Source: Segetibacter sp. 3557_3
GTDB taxonomy: Bacteria; Bacteroidota; Bacteroidia; Chitinophagales; Chitinophagaceae
Reading direction: 5' to 3'
DNA length: 64,000 nt
Assembly (NCBI RefSeq): GCF_004354985.1
Contig: NZ_SMSK01000004.1
Span: 1 to 64,000, forward strand
Under the pieces are notes generated by a model. The model was not told the DNA's origin and did no database searches. It saw only the letters and a list, made by a program, of their open reading frames with translations. The translations under genes and the position numbers were made by a program. Positions 33,903 through 42,899 of the stretch are shown in pieces (the first letter of the stretch is position 1; every line of letters begins with the position of its first letter).

Positions 33903-34328
33903 ATGACAACCACTCCAACCCCCGGCAAAGTTCACCATGGCCGCAACATCAAAAGGTTGCGCGAAATGCTCGGCATCAAGCAGGAAGCGCTTGCATACAC
34001 GTTAGGAGAAGATTGGTCGCAGCACAAAGTCTCCCGCCTCGAAGACAAAGAAGTGATTGAAGACGAAATACTGCAGGAAGTAGGGAAGGCCTTGCACGTA
34101 AGCCCGGAAGCGATAAAGAATTTCGATGAAGAAAAGGTTGTTAATGTTATCTCGAGCACATTCAACGATTACGCATCAGTATTCAATTCGCATTGTACAT
34201 TCAATATCAATCCAATTGAAAAATGGATGGAAGCCCTGGAAGAAAACAAAAAGCTTTACGAACGATTGTTGCAATCTGAAAAGGAGAAGAGGGAGATGTT
34301 GGAGCGGATACTTGCTGACAGAAAATGA
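33903..34328 (+). CDS. XRE-family helix-turn-helix transcriptional regulator
   Basis: A 141-residue cytosolic DNA-binding protein. The HTH_XRE fold occupies about residues 12-75: GRNIKRLREMLGIKQEALAY forms the first two helices, and TLGEDWSQHKVSRLEDKEVI the turn and recognition helix, continuing through ILQEVGKALHVSPEAIKNFD. A linker (VNVISSTFNDYASVF) and a coiled-coil-like C-terminus (NKKLYERLLQSEKEKREMLE, about 108-138) suggest a dimer. Closely similar proteins with the same MTTTPT...KVHHGRNIKR start are common in Bacteroidota, usually as single genes; the target is unknown. Confidence 0.88.
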   Translation: MTTTPTPGKVHHGRNIKRLREMLGIKQEALAYTLGEDWSQHKVSRLEDKEVIEDEILQEVGKALHVSPEAIKNFDEEKVVNVISSTFNDYASVFNSHCTFNINPIEKWMEALEENKKLYERLLQSEKEKREMLERILADRK

Positions 34329-34444
34329 GCAGTAGTGTAATCAACAGAATACAAGAAAGAATATTTTTAGGACCGGCTGGAGGAACTTGATTTTACCTGC
34401 CAACATTGTGGTTAAATGAAAAGTAAATGGGACGATCGACGGCA

Positions 34445-34771
34445 TCAACCAAACAGAGACTCCAATCTTTTAATGTCGTTCTTTGTCTTAAAATTAAAAC
34501 TGCTTGTCATTATTGTTTCCCCATTATCATCTATAAGCAAACACTCGGTGCGCTCGTAGGCGTAACTGTGATTTTCTGTAAAACTTGCGTCAGGGTCATC
34601 ATCGATCGTCAAGCTGAACGTAACTACTATCTGAAAAAACATATCAGTGTTCCCAATAGAAACGTCCTTTCTATACCATACCCAGCGCTCACTATTTGAG
34701 GTTGCCTCTTCTTCCTTTTCGAAGCCCATGTTCATCAAGAGATCTGGGTTCCTTCGGATCCGTTCTTCCAT
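34445..34771 (-). CDS. Hypothetical protein, 108 residues
   Basis: A small acidic protein with no signal or membrane segment. It begins MEERIRRNPDLLMNMGFEKE and contains VWYRKDVSIGNTDMFFQIVV, which together look like a compact alpha/beta fold of the kind annotated as hypothetical in many Bacteroidota (immunity-like or phage-like size). No family recognised. Composition and length support a real gene. It faces the XRE gene tail to tail. Confidence 0.6.
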   Translation of the reverse strand: MEERIRRNPDLLMNMGFEKEEEATSNSERWVWYRKDVSIGNTDMFFQIVVTFSLTIDDDPDASFTENHSYAYERTECLLIDDNGETIMTSSFNFKTKNDIKRLESLFG

Positions 34772-35129
34772 TGCGGATGTCTTTTATGGTTGACTACTTT
34801 TGTTGAAGTGCAATCTGCATAATAGTACTGACATAACAATAAGCACACTTCGTATATACACTATGCCATCCTATTCGTCCCTACGTTCTTTCGGCTCGAA
34901 AGCTCGGGTCTTCACTTCCGAATTCTATAGCAAAGTATAGAATTCATGGCCACAAACATCCTTAATCCCGTTCCTAGTTTCGAGAATCAGGACCGCTAAA
35001 CTCTGGCGTAGCAAAATTCCCCAATAAAAGGTTCACTGCGCATTCTTTAGTTGTGATAAATACTCTTTAACCAAATATCAGGACAAACAAGGTTCCTGGT
35101 AAACTTACGTTTGAAAGACTAAAAACTCC
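34772..35129. other. 358-bp intergenic region, nothing recognisable
   Basis: Between two minus-strand genes. A GAATTCTATAG/CTATAGAATTC-type inverted repeat (GAATTCTATAG at 34920, TATAGAATTC at 34936) is the only visible structure. Confidence 0.5.
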
Positions 35130-37604
35130 TCAATCGTCTATTCCTTCCGCAACTACTTGTTTATCAAGCAGCATTCCGAAATTACGCTCCGACTCAATGT
35201 CCCACATAATGAGGCGATCTCGCCTAAGGTATTTAAGTACCGGAAAGTGAACGTCTTTGGCTTCGGGAGTGCTCGCAATAACAAGCAGGCAGTTTGTCCT
35301 TGTCATGATGGTATAGGCAAATTCCATTACTTCGTCTTCGTATTCTATATCGGCTTGCAACGACCATACGATGAACTCCTTCTCGAGGCCTTTTAATCGT
35401 AAAATGGTTGTTGTTTCGCCTATGATACCCAGACCTCTGATTTCTTTGCACAGGTTATCGTCCTTTTCCATGATGGTTATCCTGTTCAAATCAAATACGC
35501 TGTATTGAGCCCGAATCTGGCTGAGCTTTTTAGCCAGTTGAATATTGTCGCCTGCGTAAACAAAAAGAGGCCGCGCTCCGGGTGGAGCACCCTTATACGG
35601 TGTAATTTCCGCGGTTGCTTCTTTGTGTATAGAGGCTTTATTTATTTGACTGGATAATGGATAGATAGCTTCGCAAATTCGGAACGGTAAACGATAAGAT
35701 CCTCTGAGTTGGTGTCTCTTCCAGTTGCCCCGTTCTGCATCTTTAGGGATAAAACCAGATTTACCAATATGAACTGATTGGGCCAAATCACCAGCTAAGA
35801 CTATGTTCTTGGCTTCTGACAGTAGCATGTTCATTATTTCGAAGTCAGTACGTGTGCAGTCTTGAAATTCATCTACAAACAGGTAATCATGTTTTTTAAC
35901 GATTTCACCCTTTTCAAGGAAATTGTATAGCAACTGCCTTCTAGCCGAATAGGATTGCCCCGCTTTTGGATCTCTGGCCATCCATACGGCGTACTTCTTT
36001 AAAGCTTGCCAAACTGCAGGCCTTTGAGTAGAACCTCTTAAACCTTTGCCACGGCCTTCCCGACTTACTGCCAGGTAAGCACCTTCACCTAAATTGATTC
36101 TGCATTGCAATCCATAAATTACTCTGTGGTACTCTTCTAAAAGAAACTCAGGCGTAAGAATATTTTTCATCTTGCTCTCAGGAATGCTCATTTCAATCCT
36201 CACTTCTTTAATAATCTCTTCCAACTTTCGAACGTGAGTAGCCTCCTCAAATGGCAGATATTTAATATTGCCGATATGCTTAGCAAGCATTTCGAAATGG
36301 AGGAACTCAATAAAAAAGTCCTGCTGGTTATTAATAATAATTTTTCCCGTTCCGTCATCCATGTTATTGCTTACCGAGTAGTAAACCTGTTTATAGTTCT
36401 TGTCCTTTTGGTTTAAGAGATCTGAGATCCATGCTCTTAGTTGGCGCAATAGTGATTTGTTGAAGGTCGTAACCAATATCGCGATAGGTCCCGTCCACTT
36501 TCTTTCTTCCAGAAGATTGATGATTTTCTCAGTGATGACCACACTTTTACCACAACCTGCAGGCCCTGTAATCATTGACGGTCGTACTTCAAATAAGGAG
36601 GCTTTTCTCTGATCTTCGTTCAAAGCCACTTGTCTTCTTATCTTCAGCGGAGGGTTGAAGAGGTTGAAATGATCAGGGTATCGCTGAAGATTGAAGCTGA
36701 GTCCTGTTTGAAATTTTTCAAGGCCAATAGTCGTAAAACTTCTATCCTGCCAACTGACCGGGTATAAACTTGCTTTTAACCCATATTTGTTAACGAGCGT
36801 ATTCCTAAAGTCAGAAACAGATTGTAAGTTGCCCTGAAAGAGAAGAGAGGAGGAAGGTCTTGCTAAAATACGATAGCCTACCCCTTTCATATTTGTACTT
36901 AGCTTTTGCATTAATTGCTCCTTGTGCAACTGTGACGATGTGAGTAAAAGAACTTTTGACGGATTAAAGGCAGTAATGAGTTCGCTAAAGTTTGTCTGTA
37001 AATAATCCTCGTTATCTGAAGAGTCAAACAGGTAACTGGCGCAAACCCAAGGATTGATAATGCTCAACTCAGCCTTATTCGACCAGGAGTAAACATGATA
37101 TTCAACTGCCACACCTTTGACCTCGGGGTATTTTTTTATCACTTCGGGCCACAAGTACTTCTGCAAGTAGTTAAGCATAAATGGGCTGAGATCCACATTT
37201 ACGATTCGGAACATTGGTAATATGTAGCCCATCCTCTCGCATGCTGCGGCAGCAATTGCAAAACAAAACTGTATACATCCGGTGCCCGCCCCAAGGTCAA
37301 ATATCGTAATGGGAACATTCGACTGACAAGCCTCGACAACTTTATCAATAAAGTTCGAGAGGAAAATGTTGATCCTTCTTGCCTGGTACCATAACGTGTA
37401 GGCGAATGGTGTTGTGTATCGGTCATAACACAAGTCTTCATTTTTCACTAGGTTGTAAGCTTCCTCTTGTGCACACCTTAAATCGTAAAAAAAATTGGGG
37501 AGACTTTCGTGATCAGCAAGGAATTTCTTTGCTGCTTCAAGGATGATCACTTCAAGGGTTAACTGCTCTTTGCAGAAGAAATCCGTTAGCTGCTGTTTAT
37601 TCAT
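35130..37604 (-). CDS. Methyltransferase-like domain fused to UvrD-type helicase
   Basis: An 824-residue two-domain protein. Residues about 60-230 look like a class I SAM methyltransferase: motif I is FDLGAGTG (102-109), followed by the acidic VNVDLSPFML. There is no NPPY/DPPY, so it is not an obvious DNA N-methylase; it recalls Rsm22-like rRNA-type enzymes. Residues about 325-824 are an SF1 helicase core: Walker A GPAGCGKS (347-354), AILVTTFNKSLLRQL, Walker B VDEFQD (577-582), motif III GDLAQS (605-610), RGSYRLP (motif IV-like), RLKGLEKEFIV and the C-terminal YTIMTRTNCLLVI. The ATG overlaps the TGA of the radical SAM gene by four bases. I know no named system with this fusion; DNA repair or phage defence is inferred from context. 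Confidence 0.75.
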   Translation of the reverse strand: MNKQQLTDFFCKEQLTLEVIILEAAKKFLADHESLPNFFYDLRCAQEEAYNLVKNEDLCYDRYTTPFAYTLWYQARRINIFLSNFIDKVVEACQSNVPITIFDLGAGTGCIQFCFAIAAAACERMGYILPMFRIVNVDLSPFMLNYLQKYLWPEVIKKYPEVKGVAVEYHVYSWSNKAELSIINPWVCASYLFDSSDNEDYLQTNFSELITAFNPSKVLLLTSSQLHKEQLMQKLSTNMKGVGYRILARPSSSLLFQGNLQSVSDFRNTLVNKYGLKASLYPVSWQDRSFTTIGLEKFQTGLSFNLQRYPDHFNLFNPPLKIRRQVALNEDQRKASLFEVRPSMITGPAGCGKSVVITEKIINLLEERKWTGPIAILVTTFNKSLLRQLRAWISDLLNQKDKNYKQVYYSVSNNMDDGTGKIIINNQQDFFIEFLHFEMLAKHIGNIKYLPFEEATHVRKLEEIIKEVRIEMSIPESKMKNILTPEFLLEEYHRVIYGLQCRINLGEGAYLAVSREGRGKGLRGSTQRPAVWQALKKYAVWMARDPKAGQSYSARRQLLYNFLEKGEIVKKHDYLFVDEFQDCTRTDFEIMNMLLSEAKNIVLAGDLAQSVHIGKSGFIPKDAERGNWKRHQLRGSYRLPFRICEAIYPLSSQINKASIHKEATAEITPYKGAPPGARPLFVYAGDNIQLAKKLSQIRAQYSVFDLNRITIMEKDDNLCKEIRGLGIIGETTTILRLKGLEKEFIVWSLQADIEYEDEVMEFAYTIMTRTNCLLVIASTPEAKDVHFPVLKYLRRDRLIMWDIESERNFGMLLDKQVVAEGIDD

Positions 37605-38455
37605 ATTGGCTTAAATCCTTCTTTACCTATTCCAATATCTGGAATATACTGTCGGATAATATTTTCAACCTCCATATACCGTTCTTTGGTCCAATTGAAC
37701 TCATTGAACAACTTCTTTGCTTCATTCCTTGTGCCTGCAGTAAACTTTCCCCTTTCGGCATGGAATGGCTGAATAATGAATTTTGAGATTCCCGTCTCCA
37801 ATAATGATTTAGCAAATACATGAGCATCCTCGATAGGTAATAAAGGCGTCATCGTAATACAGGAGTCAATTCCCGCCCCGTTAACTTCTTTAATTGCATC
37901 CAATCGAGATCTGTTACCCGGACACATTGGCTCAAAAACCTTCCTTACCTTTTCACTATCCGTGGTAATAGTCATGTTGATTTGGACAGCGTTGAATCTT
38001 CTGAACAAATCTATGTCCCGTGTAACTAGCGGACTTCTTGTTTGAACAACAAGTCTTGGCTGATGGTAATTCAACAGTTCTTTTACGATATCTCTTGTTA
38101 GTTCGATCTTTCTTTCAATAGGTTGATAGGGATCGGTAACACTGCTCATATAAACAGTTTTACCTGTGATTGGCTTCGAGCGAAACTTTTTTAACAGCAG
38201 GAGTGCATTTTCTTTCACGTTTACCCAGTAACCCCAGGTATCCTTTTGCTCGTTATCTCTGGCAAAGAAAGCTGCATAACAATAGGTACACCCAAAAGCA
38301 CATCCTGAATACGGATTTAGTGAGTAATCATAATCCGCCATAAACCCCGAGGTAATATTAAGTATGGTCCCGACAGTTTTATACGCAATATTCGCATGTC
38401 CCAGTTTGCTGGGCCGCGAATCCTGCTCACTGCTAAATAAATCTATTTGGCTCAC
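37601..38455 (-). CDS. Radical SAM protein, SplB/Rv2578c-like
   Basis: A 284-residue radical SAM enzyme. The [4Fe-4S]-SAM motif CxxxCxxC is CAFGCTYC (C52, C56, C59), preceded by YDYSLNPYSG and followed by YAAFFARD. The barrel continues with VYMSSVTDPYQPIERK, LVVQTRSPLVTRDIDLF and NMTITTDSEKVRKVFEP. This order is that of the spore photoproduct lyase-like/Rv2578c group, often annotated as DNA repair photolyase, though repair activity is proven for SplB only. It starts with GTG. It is translationally coupled to the methyltransferase-helicase fusion, so a shared nucleic-acid substrate is likely (inference). Confidence 0.85.
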   Translation of the reverse strand: MSQIDLFSSEQDSRPSKLGHANIAYKTVGTILNITSGFMADYDYSLNPYSGCAFGCTYCYAAFFARDNEQKDTWGYWVNVKENALLLLKKFRSKPITGKTVYMSSVTDPYQPIERKIELTRDIVKELLNYHQPRLVVQTRSPLVTRDIDLFRRFNAVQINMTITTDSEKVRKVFEPMCPGNRSRLDAIKEVNGAGIDSCITMTPLLPIEDAHVFAKSLLETGISKFIIQPFHAERGKFTAGTRNEAKKLFNEFNWTKERYMEVENIIRQYIPDIGIGKEGFKPI

Positions 38456-38660
38456 AATAATATTCTTTGAGTAAATCTATGTATCGTAAGGATAGTTCTA
38501 GCAGTAAAAATCAAATTCTGGCACTGCTTGTTATCGAACGACGGGAAAGTTGCTGCACGGTTCATCGTCGTTTAATGCAACACTTGTTTTGGATTTTCAG
38601 TAACAATCTAATCAAATTAAATAGAACATCTGTCAAATCGTACTTTTTCCAGAGATGCAG
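38456..38660. other. Short gap separating two leftward operons
   Basis: About 205 bp without gene or clear hairpin between the thermonuclease stop and the radical SAM start. The two gene groups could still be read from one transcript. Confidence 0.4.
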
Positions 38661-39134
38661 TTACCTCCAGTCCCACGGCGCCACAGCATTCACCTCTGAC
38701 CAAACACCTAATTGTCGTTGTTTAGCTTCTTGTTCCAGTACCGAATAACCTGGATTGTTCGAATACTTTTTATAATGCCAGGCTAAACCGGCCTGCAACA
38801 GGCTGATGTTGATGTTTTCCCCTGAGGTTGCAAGCACGGTTCCCACAAGTCGGTGCCACCTGTCGTATTTATTCAGATGTTTAATCGTCACAACCTGGCC
38901 GAAACATTTTGCCGAAACAAACTGTCTTGCTGCTTTTCCAAACGGCTGGCTTTTTTCAGGACAATCAATATCTGCAAATCGTATAGTCAAGGGCTTATTT
39001 TCAAACAAAATGTCTATTGTATCCCCGTCTTTCACTTTGATCACCTTACCTGTGATCGTAGTGGCAAGCTCATGGTTCTTTGCTTCTTTGCAGCTAAGAA
39101 AGGCAAAAAACCAAATAAGAATTATGTAGCGCAT
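38661..39134 (-). CDS. Lipid-anchored thermonuclease (SNase family)
   Basis: A 157-residue staphylococcal-nuclease-like lipoprotein. The ATG at 39134 (MRYIILIWFFAFLSC) gives a compact lipoprotein signal with the lipidated cysteine at residue 15; an upstream start at 39155 would add seven residues. The SNase fold follows: VIKVKDGDTIDI, the catalytic region IRFADIDCPE (Arg, Asp, Glu of the active site), GKAARQFV, then DRWHRLVGTV with the second catalytic Arg, and YKKYSNNPGYSVLEQEAKQRQLGVWS at the end (two pieces of the usual C-terminal signature). It would cut DNA or RNA outside the cytoplasm in a Ca2+-dependent way. Last gene of a four-gene run of envelope proteins. Confidence 0.88.
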   Translation of the reverse strand: MRYIILIWFFAFLSCKEAKNHELATTITGKVIKVKDGDTIDILFENKPLTIRFADIDCPEKSQPFGKAARQFVSAKCFGQVVTIKHLNKYDRWHRLVGTVLATSGENINISLLQAGLAWHYKKYSNNPGYSVLEQEAKQRQLGVWSEVNAVAPWDWR

Positions 39135-39182
39135 AAAGCAATTTAAACAGAGCATTAAAGGCCGAGTGAATATGGAAGCTTT

Positions 39183-39965
39183 TTACATGAAATTCACTGA
39201 AATTTTATACTCATTAAAGAGCTTTTCCCAATAGTAGGTTAAGTTTGGATCATACTTCGTAGAATTAGCTTCATATGGCAGTACAAAGTGAATGAAAGAG
39301 TCCCTAAGAACTTCAGGCTTAATAGCTAGCTCTCTGTTAATCTTTTGCACATGCTGTATTGCCAACCTTTCCGCTTCCTGCTTGTTTTTTGGGTTCACAA
39401 TGAATTCTTTTGACGATTGCTTCCCGTCTGTGAATAGATAAATTTCTTTTTGCACGTCTTTTCTTTCCATCCTGGATATTACCTCTAACACACCAACTAT
39501 ATCAGTACCTCGCTTGTTTTCGTTATCTAATGGTTTGCTCAAGAATTCGGTACATTCTGAAAAAAACATGAGCTTCTGTTTTCCAATCTCTTTTTTGTAA
39601 GCGTTTCTGGCTGCTTTAATCGCCAAAGGAGGGAGGTTCGGTTTGCAACTAAATTGCGGGACTTCGTAATTAGCGACCGGACTCGCAGCTCTGGTTTTAT
39701 CATGAATGACCAAAAGTTTAAGTGCATCATCGGCACTACTAATTTGATCAATTCCATGTTTAAGAATTGATTGAGACTTCTGTTGAACACCGGGCTGCTG
39801 AAAACTTACGCTCGCGCTTTTATCTACGAATATCAAAATGCTCTGGGGTATGTTTCCGGTGGCTTCCGGATCCTCGTCGGGGATGGTTTTACAGCTTTGA
39901 AAGATCAAATTCAAGGTAAGTAGGCTTAACCAAAGCGTGTAACCAAATCTATTTGTCAAAATCAT
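39183..39965 (-). CDS. von Willebrand factor A-like lipoprotein
   Basis: A 260-residue lipoprotein. Lipobox LIFQSC gives a lipidated cysteine near residue 25. The mature domain begins ILIFVDKSASVSF, in which DKSAS is a MIDAS-type metal site (DxSxS). Later ERKDVQKEIYLFTDGKQSS carries the second vWA landmark (TDG). A conserved threonine cannot be assigned with certainty. The domain probably binds a partner through a metal ion at the membrane surface. ATG at 39965 is used; the frame could start at a TTG nine bases earlier. It overlaps the upstream gene by 17 bp and is 48 bp from the thermonuclease start. Confidence 0.75.
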   Translation of the reverse strand: MILTNRFGYTLWLSLLTLNLIFQSCKTIPDEDPEATGNIPQSILIFVDKSASVSFQQPGVQQKSQSILKHGIDQISSADDALKLLVIHDKTRAASPVANYEVPQFSCKPNLPPLAIKAARNAYKKEIGKQKLMFFSECTEFLSKPLDNENKRGTDIVGVLEVISRMERKDVQKEIYLFTDGKQSSKEFIVNPKNKQEAERLAIQHVQKINRELAIKPEVLRDSFIHFVLPYEANSTKYDPNLTYYWEKLFNEYKISVNFM

Positions 39966-41424
39966 AGTATTCAAAGTTTACATTTCCGTCCTTATTTGCC
40001 TTATTCCTGAAGTTTTGTGATATCATTCTCCGTAGTGCCACAAAGGGTCTCGTTCTTGAATGAATATTGCTCGTGGAGGCCGGTAATGCCGAGGAAGACA
40101 CGGCGTTGCTATACTGAGTGCTAGACATCACACTATCATTCAACCATTCGTCCGTAACTTTCCCGGAAAGCTTCGCTCCCCGATAGTATCCATCCTGATA
40201 AATCGCTTTGCTCTTTTCAATTAGCTTATGCATTTTGCTTCCAACAAACACCTGCAACAGCTCCTTTTTATCTTTAATGAGCTCTTTATGCCCCAATTCT
40301 TCCTGAAGGTCTGAAAGCTCCTCTTCAACCAATTTAATCGCCTGCTCCGCCCTCAGTCGTTTTGACTCAATCGCTACTTTTCTTCGAGCCAAATTGAATA
40401 TTTTGTTATTCCATAGTTTTTGACGAAGGTTATTCCAGGTAATGCGGTAACTTTTATAAATCACCGGAATAGAAATGCCGAGTGAAACCGCTCCGGCAAT
40501 AGCAAAGAGAAATGTAGATGAAATGATGGCGAAAGCCGCCGCTGGTGATGATGATGAGCTGCTTTCAGCATTTGGTTGCGTTGAATTGGAGTTAGCATCA
40601 ATAGATGTGCTTGCATCATTTAAGCCCAGATCCTTGCTTATCATTTCTTCTCTAAAAATGCCAAAGGCAACGAGCATTGCCAGGACAAGTATCGATGACG
40701 TAATGATGAAAATGGCAAATCTTTTCTTTGCTTTACTATTATGATACGGCTTCTCGATCAGTCGGTCGTAAGCAGGCTTGAGCACTACCGAAAGACCTGC
40801 AATCGCAATGGCGAACATGTAAGCGATGTAAGTTATATGAACAGTGCCTTGGCCATCTGTGCTGGTACCGATCTGCAAATTTGTTGCAACTATATTAAGG
40901 GCGATGCCATAATCTGCCCCGATAAATAATATTGCGAAGACAAAAAAGATAATTGCAGCCAAAAGCGAATAATCAGTTTTTACGTTTTCCTTCAATTCGT
41001 TGATCGTTTCTTTCGCCCGGCTGAGCTTATCCTGCCAGAACTTAATCTTATTCTCAATATCGTTCGACTCAAGAATCAATATCCCATGTTCTGCTCTTTG
41101 CTCTAATTCTTTCGAAACAAGGTCAAGCCGTTTTGCTCGTGCTTTAGTGTATGTATCTGATAAGCTTGCTATTTCGTCCTTTGTTTCATTAATTCTGTGG
41201 TCCTTGTTTATCTCCTCATAATAATAGGATATAAACCTTTCGAACATCTCAGGAGGAATTGACATAAGACCATTCGTTATCCCATGTTCGTATAATTTAA
41301 ATGTTTGAAGGCTTTTGTCTTGCTCAACGGGTTCGTCTGCTGTGGATTTTACTTCTGTAATGATCGATGGTATATTGGCTGCATCGGCCTCAGTAGGTTC
41401 AGGTCTGCTTTTTTGTTCTTCCAC
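39949..41424 (-). CDS. Coiled-coil membrane protein, four-helix
   Basis: A 491-residue protein starting at GTG, 5 bp after the preceding gene. An acidic N-terminus is followed by a long coiled coil (about 75-150, EEINKDHRINETKDEIASL, LSRAKETINELKENV), four hydrophobic segments (LLAAIIFFVFAILFIGADYG; YIAYMFAIAIAGLSVVL; FAIFIITSSILVLAMLVAFG; AFAIISSTFLFAIAGAVSLG), a Ser/Asn-rich loop between the third and fourth, and a second coiled coil (about 345-400, RLRAEQAIKLVEEELSDLQE). The last 90 residues are polar. No family recognised. Like the next gene it pairs coiled coils with a central membrane block, so the two may form a complex. Confidence 0.75.
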   Translation of the reverse strand: MEEQKSRPEPTEADAANIPSIITEVKSTADEPVEQDKSLQTFKLYEHGITNGLMSIPPEMFERFISYYYEEINKDHRINETKDEIASLSDTYTKARAKRLDLVSKELEQRAEHGILILESNDIENKIKFWQDKLSRAKETINELKENVKTDYSLLAAIIFFVFAILFIGADYGIALNIVATNLQIGTSTDGQGTVHITYIAYMFAIAIAGLSVVLKPAYDRLIEKPYHNSKAKKRFAIFIITSSILVLAMLVAFGIFREEMISKDLGLNDASTSIDANSNSTQPNAESSSSSSPAAAFAIISSTFLFAIAGAVSLGISIPVIYKSYRITWNNLRQKLWNNKIFNLARRKVAIESKRLRAEQAIKLVEEELSDLQEELGHKELIKDKKELLQVFVGSKMHKLIEKSKAIYQDGYYRGAKLSGKVTDEWLNDSVMSSTQYSNAVSSSALPASTSNIHSRTRPFVALRRMISQNFRNKANKDGNVNFEYYDFDK

Positions 41425-41429
41425 CAGAG

Positions 41430-42476
41430 TTATATATTTGGGTTAGCGTAATAATTCTTTGCAAGATTGTACTCACTCAAAAAGAGGTTTATTTTCAGTT
41501 CGCACTGTTGGTCATAACTTGTGCACTGAGCTTGAAGCTCCAATACTTCAGTTTGCAGCTTTTCGATATTTTGTAGGGTTTGAAGGAGATTTTCCTGTGT
41601 GTCTTTAGCATCCTTCTCGATGTCTGCCTTCTGTTTGCGTACTTGCCTGGCCGCTTTTAAATTAGTAGTTATCAGCCCAAAATCTTTTACAATCTTGTGA
41701 AACACCCCTAATAACAGCTTGCCGCAAAAAAAGAATACGAAAAGAAGAAAGAGCCCAAAAGCTATTGTAAAACCAATCTTAAGTGTTTCCTCAAACACTA
41801 TGTATGATACAAGGATGGTTGTCGCTAAAGGTGAACCTATTTCTAAAAGGGCGATCTTCAACTTGCCAAAGAAAGTGTTGGTTTTCTGCTCCTCCGGATC
41901 TAGCCATGATGATAAAGGAGCAATTAGAGAAAATAACCCAAAAAGGAAAATACCGATCGATGCTGCAATTCCAAACCGAGGTGAGATAAAGTAGTGGATC
42001 AGATAGAAATTGCCAACAGCGGCTGCTGAGATAAAAATCAAACCTAAAAGGTTTCGAAGAAATTGTGTATCTGGTCTAAGGACTTCCGCTTCATTTTTTA
42101 AGTTAGTCAAGTTTTCCAGAAACCGGCTTTTTGTGTCGAGCTGTTTTCTTTCTTCTAAAAGGTTTTCTAACGAGCTGCTGGCAGCTAATCTTTTCGCATC
42201 AGCGCTTGCTTTTAGGTCAGCATAAAAGTTCTTTATTGCCAGCAGTTTTTCTTCTGTTGAGGCACCGCTTAATCCAAAAAGTACTCCTTCATCCCTAAGC
42301 AACCCATCGTTGGTAATCCAAATATTTTTTGCGTCGAGGTAAATCGTATTTGGGTTATCCGCTTTCGACTTAGACTCTTGCAATTTATTGCTGGCGTCGG
42401 CAAGGGGTTCAATGAACTTTTTGCCTCCAAAAAGTCGTGCAAGTGGTCTTGTCTGCTTTAATTCTTGTAAAGTCAT
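41430..42476 (-). CDS. Coiled-coil membrane protein, first gene of the operon
   Basis: A 348-residue protein with a coiled coil (about 100-135, SLENLLEERKQLDTKSRFLE), a membrane block of about four helices (about 140-265: LLGLIFISAAAVGNFYLIHY; IAASIGIFLFGLFSLIAPLS; PLATTILVSYIVFEET; IGFTIAFGLFLLFVFFFCGK) and a long C-terminal coiled coil (about 275-335, ADIEKDAKDTQENLLQTLQN). The N-terminus (TRPLARLFGGKKFIEPLADA; NIWITNDGLLRDEGVLFGLS) is distinctive but unmatched to any family I know. The architecture mirrors the next gene. It diverges from hsdM across a 423-bp spacer that would hold both promoters. Confidence 0.75.
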   Translation of the reverse strand: MTLQELKQTRPLARLFGGKKFIEPLADASNKLQESKSKADNPNTIYLDAKNIWITNDGLLRDEGVLFGLSGASTEEKLLAIKNFYADLKASADAKRLAASSSLENLLEERKQLDTKSRFLENLTNLKNEAEVLRPDTQFLRNLLGLIFISAAAVGNFYLIHYFISPRFGIAASIGIFLFGLFSLIAPLSSWLDPEEQKTNTFFGKLKIALLEIGSPLATTILVSYIVFEETLKIGFTIAFGLFLLFVFFFCGKLLLGVFHKIVKDFGLITTNLKAARQVRKQKADIEKDAKDTQENLLQTLQNIEKLQTEVLELQAQCTSYDQQCELKINLFLSEYNLAKNYYANPNI

Positions 42477-42899
42477 GTCTTTTTGGTTAGCAAAATATTA
42501 AATCTCCTGATACTTTGATGTTAGCGGTAAGCTTGGCAGGAATTGACCCGTAGCAATTTTACTTAATTTATATAACAAAACCTTTGTCTGTTGAAATTTT
42601 TAGTATCATACCATAAAGTCGGCATTTTACATGCCCGCAATTCTCTTCTAAGCATAGTCTAAAGCACTAAGTTGTACTATTCCCTTGTCAATTTTTCCGA
42701 TGTTCACATCGAACAATTGGGAAAGAGAAGCAATTATCTCTGAAAACGCGTAAATAATCGGTAAACCGCCAATGTAGATATGCTTCAAAACATTGCTTAG
42801 ACCCTTCTTCAACTGATAAATTCTTTTTTGGCAGCCATTTTTGACCATCTCCAACTTTTCCCTACATTGCTTTTTCTAATCTAATTGCTACAAAACACT
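42477..42899. other. Divergent promoter region between leftward operon and type I locus
   Basis: 423 bp that must hold promoters for both directions. AT-rich stretches such as TTATATAACAAAACC (about 42570) are present, but no clear -7/-33 pair was found. A 68-codon leftward frame (42648-42854) is of doubtful reality. Confidence 0.4.

Noticed and set aside
35130-37604. DNA N6-adenine methylase plus helicase (BREX- or DISARM-like)
   Set aside because: The methyltransferase part lacks the NPPY/DPPY motif, and the helicase is UvrD-like, not the SF2 type of those systems; no other BREX or DISARM gene is present.
42648-42854. 68-codon leftward frame in the divergent spacer
   Set aside because: No family, poor spacing to neighbours, and it would occupy the promoter region of both operons; kept only as a possibility.
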